Of a stretch of 64,000 nt of DNA, positions 31,155 through 41,300 are shown piece by piece; position 1 is the first letter of the stretch, and every line of letters starts with the position of its first letter. Under the pieces are notes generated by a model. It saw only the letters and a list, made by a program, of their open reading frames with translations. It was not told the origin of the DNA and did not search any database. Both the position numbers and the translations under genes were made by a program. Source of the stretch: Achatina immaculata (Eukaryota; Mollusca; Gastropoda; Stylommatophora; Achatinidae). The stretch is taken from the NCBI GenBank assembly GCA_009760885.1, contig CM019710.1, forward strand, positions 2,086,633 through 2,150,632, read 5' to 3'.

Positions 31155-31712
31155 ACCCCCAACATCCACTACAGGCTCTATAACTGTTATCTCCTCCCAA
31201 CATCCAGTAGAAGCTCTATAACTGTTATCTCCTCCCAACATCCAGTAGAAGCTCTATAACTGTTATCTCCTCCCAACATCCAGTAGAAGCTCTATAACTG
31301 TTATCTCCTCCCAACATCCAGTAGAAGCTCTATAACTGTTATCTCCTCCCAACATCCAGTAGAAGCTCTATAACTGTTATCTCCTCCCAACATCCAGTAG
31401 AAGCTCTATAACTGTTATCTCCTCCCAACATCCAGTAGAAGCTCTATAACTGTTATCTCCTCCCAACATCCAGTAGAAGCTCTATAACTGTTATCTCCTC
31501 CCAACCTCCAGTAGAAGCTCTATAACTATTATCTCCTCCCAACCTCCAGTAGAAGCTCTATAACTGTTATCTCCTCCCAACATCCAGTAGAAGCTCTATA
31601 ACTGTTATCTCCTCCCAACATCCAGTAGAAGCTCTATAACTGTTATCTCCTCCCAACATCCAGTAGAAGCTCTATAACTGTTATCTCCTCCCAACATCCA
31701 GTACAATTTTAG
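31155..31712. repeat. 38-bp minisatellite, about 15 copies
   Basis: The unit AACATCCAGTAGAAGCTCTA plus TAACTGTTATCTCCTCCC is very homogeneous. A related 61-bp array at 33,416 and a remnant at 38,281 suggest one ancestral array later split by insertions. Confidence 0.95.
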
Positions 31713-31739
31713 ATTGTTATCCCCAGTACAAAATTTGTA

Positions 31740-33410
31740 ACACACAATAATTAGTGTATAAGTATATAACTATACACAGAGCCACTGCAGTAAAGCTGTG
31801 ATACCAAAATGTATAAACTAGGAAAAAAAGGTAATAACAGCTTTCATTTTTACTTAACGAGTACACAGTTGTGACATTTCAGCGTGAGCCTTAATTATAC
31901 AAAAACACACAGGACAAAGAAATAAAGAGAGAAGATAAAGTATAAATTCACATGAATACTATGTTAAAAAAATAATTAATAAAATAAAATGAATAGAACA
32001 CTTAGCTGTAACTTGTAAGAGGCTGTGGCATATCTGACACTGTGTGTCAGAAATGTGCATGGTGGAGTGTAGAGAGTATTTAAATGGAGACTTGGGATGT
32101 GTGATAGATGGGTTGTAACTGAAGATGGTGGGTGGGGAAACCATGTAGGGGAGAGAGAGTGATACAGTGATAATCTAGCCAGGAGGAGGGTGAAATATGT
32201 GATTATAATTGGAGTAGAGGGGTTGTAATGTGATGCTGTGAAGAGGTTCTAAGCTATGTGTAAGAAATGAGAAGGGAGTGGAACTTAGTGGGGAGAGATT
32301 ATGATAGAGGAGAATGTTAGGTGTAGCTGAATAATGAGTTCAAACCATGTGGTTCTAGAGTCCCATATTCCTGAATGTAGGGGTTCTCAAGCACTATGCA
32401 GCTTGTGTCATCTGCACACTGTTTGATGGCAGTTACCAGAAAGTTAGATTTACCTCTGTGATTTTGGCCATTGAATTGATTCAAGACTGGTTTCGAAGCA
32501 TGCTGGGTGATATCGCACAGATGTTTCTGCATGCGGTCCCCTAATCTGAGGCCAGTTTCACCAGAGTAAGTTATTCTGTATCTTTTGCAGACAATGACAC
32601 ATATCACATTACGGGACCCGCATGTGGGAGATGACAATAAAGAATTTTCTTAAACCATCAGACCATGCGGGTGAAAAGGAGGTACTAATTTAACTCTGTC
32701 AGATGGGGTAACAGGTTTTTTTCCTGAACGCTTCTTTGCGGCTCACTAGTTGGATGCAGTTGAATGCTTTCTGAAGGACATTTTTTGGGTAATGGTGATG
32801 ATGGAAAAATTCTAATAACTTGTTGAACTAATCTATAAAGTCCAAATTATCCTGACATATGCGACGAAGACAGAGGAGTTGGGAGTATGGGATGGAGTTC
32901 TTACAAACTTCAGGATGAGAGGAGGTGTAAATAGGCATGGCTGTCTGTGGGCTTGTAAAATACAGAGGTTACAAGCCTGCCTGTGCCAATAGAAATTTTG
33001 ATGTCCAAAAAGTTGACAGACGTGTCAGAAATTTCAGAAGTGAATTTTATGTTCTTATTAAGTGAGTTGACAAATTAAATAAATTTTTGTAGGCCATCCT
33101 GTGGCATACTTGTGATTCCAGTGCCATCTTTGATGTACCTTTTATAGTCTGCCAGTGTCATTTGACTTCCAGAAAGCCCATAAATAAACATGCATAACTG
33201 GGACCCACTTTCATTCCCATGGCAACACCACTGATTTGATCAAAGTATTCACTGTTGAATTCAGAAGAGTTTAGGTTGAGTACTAGCTGTGTGTCTAATT
33301 ATGGTATCAGTGTTAGTGGTGAGGTGAGGGTCTGTGTCGAGAAAATAGAGAGTGCTAAGAGTCCATCTTCATAGGGGATAGAGGTGTTAATAGGGAGCAG
33401 ACAAACTTCA
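31740..33410 (-). mobile_element. Degenerate Penelope-like element (family P2), minus strand
   Basis: The minus strand carries a decayed RT (palm block SYACLFMG-like, KYIKDGTGITSMPQ-like, VNFLDIKISIGTGRLVTSVF, then FYKPTDSHAYLHLLSSHPEV) with many stops. A GIY-YIG domain follows at 32,317-32,637 (SGETGLRLGDRMQKHL, NHRGKSNFLVTAIKQC, LEPHGLNSLFSYT). The 3' region down to 31,806 includes the AGGCTCACGCTGAAA motif (31,877-31,891). Family P2 differs from the copy at 58,732; a P2 C-terminal scrap is at 61,145. Confidence 0.8.
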
Positions 33411-33415
33411 TGTTT

Positions 33416-33630
33416 TTATCTCCCCTAACATCCAGTACACTTTATGATTGTTATCCCCAGTACAAACTTCATGTTTTTATCTCCCCAAACATCCAGTACA
33501 CTTTATGATTGTTATCCCCAGTACAAACTTCATGTTTTTATCTCCCCAAACATCCAGTACACTTTATGATTGTTATCCCCAGTACAAACTTCATGTTTTT
33601 ATCTCCCCAAACATCCAGTACACTTTATGA
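33416..33630. repeat. 61-bp minisatellite, about 3.5 copies
   Basis: The unit contains AACATCCAGTACACTTTATG and TTATCCCCAGTACAAACTTC; it is related to the 38-bp unit at 31,155. Confidence 0.9.
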
Positions 33631-34449
33631 TAGACAGTTGTGTAACCTGGTATGGGAAAACAATCAGCGCAGCAGGATGGGAGAAATCCTGTAATAAACC
33701 TAGCTTGGAAGAAAAAAAAGGCAGTAACAGGGACTACAATCAGTATAGAGGCATCTCACTGCTAAGCCATACTGGAAAAATGTTCTGCAAGATCCTAGAG
33801 AGCAGACTGCGACCAGTGATTGAACCACAGTTAAATGAAACAGATGGGATGTAGAAAAAATAGAAGCTGCACAGATGCCATCTTTTCTCTAAGACAGCCA
33901 ACAGAAAAATCAGTTGAACACAACCAGATACTGAACATAGCTTATGTAAATCAAAAAATAAAGCACTCAATAGAGTAGATAGGTACAAACTGTGGGAAAT
34001 TACCAACATTGTGGAATAAGTGCACATCTGATCAACTTATGCAAAAACTTATATGAAAGCAGTTAGCATACAGTTAGAACAAATGCAGGACACTCCAAAC
34101 CATTCATCATAAAATCTTGAGTGAGGCAAGGCTGTGTACTATCTCCCTACTATTCATAACATACATTGACAATCAGTCTATCAGTCATTTGCATGTCCCT
34201 TGCAGAACTTTTCCTCTAGATTTGTCTTCTCTAGATTATCATGATGTTTAATGTGTCCAAAATATTTAAATTGATAACAAATTAAATACTGACAATATCT
34301 GAAAAGAAAAGCTTGCATAGTAAAAATTCCACAACAGAACTTCACAATTACTGAACTCCAGAAATAATGCTATTAAATCAAAATCCCCTTCAGAAAGTAC
34401 ACTCAGTAGGTGAACTATAAATGAATTCCTTTTTGCTGATGACCTAGCA

Positions 34450-34715
34450 CTTATAACCACTTCAGAGAAAGACCTGCAGCAGAACATGGAGAACTTAGCA
34501 AGCAAAGCCAGGAGAAAAACCACTTCAGAGAAAGACCTACAGCAGAACATGGAGAACTTAGCAAGCAAGGCCAGGAGAAAAACCACTTCAGAGAAAGACC
34601 TACAGCAGAACATGGATACCTTAGCAAGCATGGCCATGAGAAAAACCACTTCAGAGAAAGACCTACAGCAGAACATGGATACCTTAGCAAGCATGGCCAT
34701 GAGAAAAACCACTTG
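34450..34715. repeat. 63-bp in-frame array in LINE G RT, copy 1
   Basis: About four units starting ACCACTTCAGAGAAAGACCT encode the 21-residue period SEKDLQQNMENLASKARRKT plus T, directly after the FADD box. The last two units carry MDTLASMAM variants. Confidence 0.9.
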
Positions 34716-35248
34716 AACACAACCAGATACTGAACATAGCTTATGTAAATCAAAAAATAAAGCACTCAATAGAGTAGATAGGTACAAACTGTGGGAAATT
34801 ACCAACATTGTGGAATAAGTGCACATCTGATCAACTTATGCAAAAACTTATATGAAAGCAGTTAGCATACAGTTAGAACAAATGCAGGACACTCCAAACC
34901 ATTCATCATAAAATCTTGAGTGAGGCAAGGCTGTGTACTATCTCCCTACTATTCATAACATACATTGACAATCAGTCTATCAGTCATTTGCATGTCCCTT
35001 GCAGAACTTTTCCTCTAGATTTGTCTTCTCTAGATTATCATGATGTTTAATGTGTCCAAAATAGTTATATTGATAACAAATTAAATACTGACAATATCTG
35101 AAAAGAAAAGCTTGCATAGTAAAAATTCCACAACAGAACTTCACAATTACTGAACTCCAGAAATAATGCTATTAAATCAAAATCCCCTTCAGAAAGTACA
35201 CTCAGTAGGTGAACTATAAATGAATTCTTTTTTGCTGATGACCTAGCA

Positions 35249-35512
35249 CTTATAACCACTTCAGAGAAAGACCTGCAGCAGAACATGGAGAACTTAGCAA
35301 GCAAGGCCAGGAGAAAAACCACTTCAGAGAAAGACCTATGACAGAACATGGATACCTTAGCAAGCATGGCCATGAGAAAAACCACTTCAGAGAAAGACCT
35401 ACAGCAGAACATGGAGAACTTAGCAAGCATGGCCATGAGAAAAACCACTTCAGAGAAAGACCTGCAGCAGAACATGGATACCTTAGCAAGCAAGGCCAGG
35501 AGAAAAACCACA
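35249..35512. repeat. 63-bp in-frame array in LINE G RT, copy 2
   Basis: Four units homologous to the array at 34,450, with a different order of the MENLASK and MDTLASM variants and one unit with a stop (CTATGACAG). Confidence 0.9.
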
Positions 35513-35784
35513 GTGTGAAAGTCAGTGCTGAAAAAAAAACAACAAACAATCAAGTCAAAGAAATAATCCCAATGAAGTTCATTTGGGACAATCAGCCATT
35601 GAAAAAATTGAAGCATTTCAATGCCAAGGGAGTACAATATCAATTTCTGGGAAATTGATGCTGAAATTGATAACTGGTGCAATAAAGCAAATCAGGCCAT
35701 TGGACAAATGACACCTTTACTGAAAAACAAGTACATCACAGTTTAAACAAAAAGAGCACTGCACTGAAATGTTGTAGTTTTTTT

Positions 35785-35965
35785 GTATGTGGTCTTTGAA
35801 ACAAGCATTTGCCAAAATATTGGATTGTTGTATATTCTTCATTTGTTTGTGCTCATCTTATTTTCTGCGATCTTTGTTCCTGCTAACTTTAAACAGTTTT
35901 TCTGTCTTTTTGTAAAACTGAACCATACACCTGTGCCTACCTCTGTCATATGCTATGACAAGTAA
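35785..35965 (+). mobile_element. Penelope-like 3' region scrap
   Basis: AAGCATTTGCCAAAATATTG (35,803) and the following TTGTATATTCTTCATTTG, ACTGAACCATACACC and CTACCTCTGT match the 3' region after the GIY-YIG domain at 22,958-23,090, with about 75% similarity. Confidence 0.6.
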
Positions 35966-36244
35966 CGACGTAATAGACTGAACACCTGTTGTTTTATCAG
36001 TCACAGAAATGTTTATTTCACTTGTCAGCATCTGTCTGAAGTGGGCACTGACTAGCAGGCCCAGGTCTTGCAGGTCACTCTAGTCCACATGTGAAAGAAT
36101 AATTTTAATGCCCTAGCTCGATGTCAAGTTTGAAGTTTCCCAAAGAGGGAGGAAACTTTCCACTACCAATGATCAAAACTTGCCTTTGTTTAGGTAGAAT
36201 TTAAGTCTAAAAGCTCCACTGCCAGTTCTTTCATTGTTGTGCAA

Positions 36245-36668
36245 GTGGCTGGATAACAGGTCCAGCATTAGGCAGGTCTGCACAAAGATCATTGGAAGCA
36301 GTTGAAATGTGCTTTATTAGATAAATGTTGTGAACTCCCTGGCCAGCAAAGATTACTAATGAAGAATGTAGGAGAAAAGTTGAAGAGACAAAAAACAAAT
36401 CTTGTCAATAAAATTGCAAGAGAGACAGTGTACTTTCATAGGACATGCAATGAGAAGAGGGGGCATTGAAAATATTGTAACAACAGGAATTAAAGAGGGA
36501 AGAAAAACCAGGGGAAGAGCAAGAGAAATGATACTGGACAGTCTGACAGGATGGTGTGAGAGGAGATCACCAACTGAGCTAATAGCCTGCAAGAAGGATC
36601 GTGTACTCTGGAGAAGCATAATAGCCAACGCCAGTCGGCACGGCACCTGATGATGATGATGATGATGG
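36245..36668 (+). mobile_element. 5'-truncated LINE (family B), plus strand
   Basis: It encodes LQERQCTFIGHAMRRGGIEN, REMILDSLTGWCERRSPTEL and VLWRSIIANASRHGT, then a stop and (GAT)n. Frame breaks upstream. Same family as 37,333 on the other strand. Confidence 0.85.
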
Positions 36669-36829
36669 CCAGATAACAGATAAAACACATTTCATAATAA
36701 CAAACTCTCAGTGAGTCAGGATCTCCAAAGTAACCTTGAATTTTATCTATGCTCATTGTCAACCACTTCATTAGGAAGCAGAGGAAGAGACCAGCCAAGC
36801 TGGAGATGAAGGGAGGAAATCTGAGAAAC

Positions 36830-37195
36830 CTGAAATATTTCAAGTGGAACAAATTCAAGAACAATGCAGAGATAAGGCGGATGACTGAACAACAACCAGT
36901 CTCATGGCTGATCAGGAAGAGAAGATGGACATATGTTGGTCATGTGATGAGAAGAAATGATCAGAGAATCCAAAAACAAGCTATCAAGTGGAACACAACA
37001 GGGCAAAGAAAAAGAGGCAGACCACGTGAAAGTCTGAAGAGGACAATGTTAAGAGAGGCCAAATTAACAGGCATAAAATCCCTTGATGAGGTTGAAAGAC
37101 TCTCCGAAGACAGGAAAAATTGGTGAACTATCTTGCGAGCCCTATGTGACGTTTAACAGTATGAGAGGGATATAAGATATAAGATAAGAAATATT
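36830..37195 (+). mobile_element. 5'-truncated LINE (family F), plus strand
   Basis: It encodes IRKRRWTYVGHVMRRNDQRI, TGQRKRGRPRESLKRTMLRE and SLDEVERLSEDRKNW, then a premature stop, the rest of the C-terminus and the GATATAAGATATAAGATAAG tail. Confidence 0.85.
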
Positions 37196-37332
37196 TCATT
37201 ATATGAAACAAATCTTAGCACCTTGTCAAGGTGCCTTGTTTAACTCCTCAACACTGAGAAGTATATGAGGAGGGACACAAGTAAATACTTTATGTTAACG
37301 TGCGTGTACGTTACAAGCTCATCTAATTTCTT

Positions 37333-37985
37333 AATCATCATCATCAGGTGCCGTGCCGACTGGCGTTGGCTATTATGCTTCTCCAGAGTACCCGATCCTT
37401 CATGCAGGCCATCAGTTCAGTTGGTGATCTCCTCTCACACCATCCTGTCAGACTGTCCAGTATCATTTCTCTTGGTCTTCCTCTTGATCTTCTTCCTTCT
37501 ATTTTTCCTGTTGTTATAATATTTTCAATGCCCCCTCTTCTCATTGCATGTCCTATGATAGTACATTGTCTCTTTCTTATCTTTTTTGACAAGTTTTTTG
37601 TCTCTCCAGCTCTTCTCATACATTCTTCATTAGTTATTTTTGCTGTCCATGGGATTTGCAACATTCTTCTAATAAACCATATTTCTGCTGCTTCCAATGA
37701 TTTTTGTGCAGACCTGCCTATTGTCCATGATTCACTTCCATATAACAAGATAGGTTCAATATACCATTTTAGGACTCGTTTTCTAACATTCATTGATAAG
37801 GATGTGTTGCATTATATGTTTCTCATTCTCTGAAATGCAGTCTTTGCTTGGCCTGTTCTGTTCCTAATTTCTGCTCTGCATTTCCCATCTGAAGTTATTA
37901 CTGCTCCAAGGTATTTGAATTTCTGCACCATCCGCCATTTGTGACGTGCTGGGTTGGGGATGGTCACCCCAGCTTTACCCAGTCT
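37333..37985 (-). mobile_element. 5'-truncated LINE (family B), minus strand
   Basis: The minus strand has an intact 149-codon stretch (37,344-37,793): YIEPILLYGSESWTIGRSAQ, IRKRQCTIIGHAMRRGG, GRRSRGRPREMILDSLTGWC and a terminal NASRHGT, with a (GAT)n tail at the left. Upstream, thumb-region sequence (QKFKYLGAVITSDGKCRAEI) reaches about 37,930. Confidence 0.85.
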
Positions 37986-38346
37986 AATTTCTTGCTTATT
38001 GTTTTTTACTGTTCTGTTTTTGTTTGAAATTTACCTTATTATTATTGTTTTATGTATATGATTTATGTATATTTATATCACAAGTACAGAAGTAAATAAA
38101 GTCACCTCACAAAGCTTTGGAGACAGTTAAATGGTTGAAAGTGGAGTTTGTTCTGGATGATTTCAGGTGGGACACTTCATTGCTGTTGAGTTACAAATTT
38201 TCTATATTTAAAAAAAAAAGTTCTCCATCTTCTTCTCACATCAGTTTTCTTTTTATTTTGTGTCCTTTTAAAACTTCATGTTATCCCCAGTACAAACTTC
38301 ATGTTTTTATCTCCCTCAACACCCAGTATACTTTTTCAAGCTTTTC
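37986..38346. other. Intron remnant, partly from the 61-bp array
   Basis: At 38,281-38,335 a partial 61-bp unit (TTATCCCCAGTACAAACTTC) recurs; the rest is unassigned. Confidence 0.5.
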
Positions 38347-41300
38347 ATCAGCAAAATCCCCCTGGGAACAACTGTGTTAAGAGCACACTTAGCTTAACAT
38401 AGTGTTTGTGAGACAGGGAACATAGATCTGTTTGCCTTATAACTCTGACCTACTTCTGTAGCCCAGAAACTTGTAGCAATCAACACTAATTGTAATTGTT
38501 ATTTTTGTAAAATGTAATGTCAGGTTGGTGGACGGATGGGGACATGGAGATCTCTGGTAGGGATGAGGGAAGTCTGGTGTGAAACCAATGAATCCAGGAC
38601 GTGACAAGCCTATAGGTCTTTACAACAATGGCTATCAGAATGATGTAAACAAAACAGAGCCAGCAGACTGTAGGTGGCGGGGAATGGATATTGTTGAAGC
38701 ACTCATCAGGTTCCTCATCTCAGAGTCAGAGTGTCTTTGTGGAACTGTCTCCAAACCATCTGACATGGAGAAGGGACTTACATACAGCCACCAGAGGCTG
38801 GAAAACAAAGTTTTGGCCAGGCCAGCCACACTGTCTTCATGGCAGTCCGAGCAAGACCACAGTCTGCTCTAGCAAGGAAAGGTGCTGAAGTCGGAGTTAC
38901 CCAGCCAAAAGGCGCATCGCAAAAATCAGGGTAACACGCATTATCGCTAATGAAATGTCTCTATCTGCAGCATTCAAACATGGTGCTCGCCCTGTGAAGA
39001 CTAACCAGGCAGGTGCAGTGCCGGGCCCCCTGCCTCGAAAGGGTCCACCCAATGCTACTGGAGGTCCTCTCAGTTCGTCTTGTGGAGTCAGGAGACATGA
39101 GAGTAGAGCTACTGGCCAAAAAATACAGTGGAAGAAAACAGCCAAAAAGCAAGAACTTAAAATAATGCAGTGGAATGCTGAGGGTGTCAGCAGTGTTAGA
39201 AATGGCTATAGCAAAAAGGTGGAACTAGAGAACATACTTTTTGCAGAGCAGGTAAGTATATGCTACATACAGGAGACACACCTAACCAAAGATGCCGCCT
39301 TTAAAATCAGAGGCTACCAGTGTTTTAGATCAGACCGACAGGACAGAAGAAAAGGAGGAGTACTCACACTTGTTAAGAATAACATCAGCGCATGTCAGGT
39401 GGGAGTGTTCATGGAAGGAGCCGAATATCAGATGATCCATCTAAAAAGTAGTAATACAGATTTCCATCTCCTTAACTATTACTGTCCTAATGACCACCCA
39501 CTTGCTTTAGAAACAATCCCACACAAAGAGAGACTGATGGTCTGTGGTGATTTTAACAGCCATTCCCAGAGCTGGGGCTATGACCACATAGACAAGAGAG
39601 GAGAGGAAGTTGAGAGCTGGCAGGATGATAATGGACTTCTCCTGATCAACCAGCCAATGGATCCCCCAACATTTTGCTCAAGGGCTTGGTGTACAACCTC
39701 AACACCAGATCTGGCATTCCACTCTCCAGACCTGAAGTGGAACATTACACGTGAAGTTAGAAAACAACTTGGAGGTGGCGACCATCTACCAGTCTTCCTG
39801 ACAATAGAAAATGAACTCCTTAACACCAGTAGCCCTCTCCCCAGATGGAACTATAAAAAAGCAAACTGGACAATGTACAGACATCGTACAGGTATCCTGG
39901 TGGGACAGCTGTCCATAGAAGGTAAGGATATTAACAGCATAGTGAAGGAATTCAATGCTTGTATCCTTCAGGCCACTTGTGAAACCATTCCCAGAGGAGC
40001 TCATGGGGACTATAAACCATACTGGTCTAGTGAGCTGGGAAAACTCCACGATGATGTGGAAGCAGCTCGAAAGCAAGCAGAAAATAGACCATGCCAAGAA
40101 CACCACAATAATTACCAACATTTTAAGGCCAAATTTCAGAGAGCCAAGCTGCAAGCCAGACGGGAAAGTTGGAGAGAGAAAACAGAGTCCCTAAACTTTG
40201 AAAAGGATGGAAGGAAACTGTGGAAACTAATCAAACAGTTAAATGATGAGAGTACTGGAAGAAGTACAAAGATTACACTAATAGAGGATGGGAAAACTCT
40301 TACAGGTAAGCAGGTAGCAGATCACTTTGCTCGCATGTTTGCACAGGACTGCAACATTGATATCCATCCAGAGAAAGAGCGTGCAGTGAGCATTGACCCA
40401 CAGAAAGAAGAGGAACAAGTCAGAAAAGTGGAGATCATGGATGCACCAATCACACGCAGCGAGTTAGACCTAGCAGTCAGTAAACTGAAACCAAGGAAAT
40501 CACCAGGACCAGATGGAGTGTCCAATGAAATGATCAAGAACCTGGGAATGGCAGCAATGGGAAAGCTGTTGGATATTTTCAATATGTGCTGGAGCACAGG
40601 TAAGTTACCTCAAATCTGGAAGAAAGCAAGCATGGTACCACTGCTAAAGCCAGGGAAAAACAGTGATACTGCCTCCAGCTACAGGCCAATCAGTCTCACT
40701 AGCTGCCTATGCAAAACAATGGAACGCATCATTGACCTGTGGCTGAAATGGTACCTAGAAAATGAAAACCTTCTCGTTCCACAACAAGCAGGATTTATGC
40801 AGTACTACAGTACAGAAGATCAAGTGACCTATCTCTCTCAAGAGACTGAGGATGCATTGCAAGAGAAAAACCTTGTACTAGCAGTGTGGATAGACCTGAA
40901 GAAAGTCTTTGATAAAGTATGGAAAAAAGGTCTGCTGTGGAAACTAAGAAACTGCAATGTGAATGGAAGACTGTACAACTGGATAAAGTCCTATTTACAC
41001 AATAGAAGAGCTAGAGTAGTAATAGATGGACACAAAAGCCAGAAAGTACTTCTGCGACACTGTGTACCACAAGGAGGAGTCCTTTCGCCTACACTATTCC
41101 TTGTATTCATTAATGACCTGGTCAAGGAACTTCCCTATGGAATCAAAGCAGCACTGTATGCAGATAATCTGGTCATGTGGCGTACAGATGAATATGCGAC
41201 AGTTGCTACACAGAGACTCCAAAGAGCAGCAGACATATTGATATCATGGACAAACAAATGGTGTGTAAGTATCAACACAGAGAAATCAAGTACCACTCTG

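Larger units (their letters stand above)
33631..35690 (+). mobile_element. LINE family G RT fragment, tandemly duplicated (799 bp)
   Basis: It encodes RT motifs YNQYRGISLLSHTGKMFCKI and ILESRLRPVIEPQL (33,737-33,840), then decayed sequence, then EFLFADDLALITTSEKDLQQ (34,422 and again 35,221) and a C-terminal part to 35,658. The stretch from 33,914 recurs from 34,713 at an offset of 799 bp. Each copy has the same internal family A scrap (about 34,175-34,270 and 34,974-35,069) and its own 63-bp array. FADD is intact but there are many frame breaks. Confidence 0.8.
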
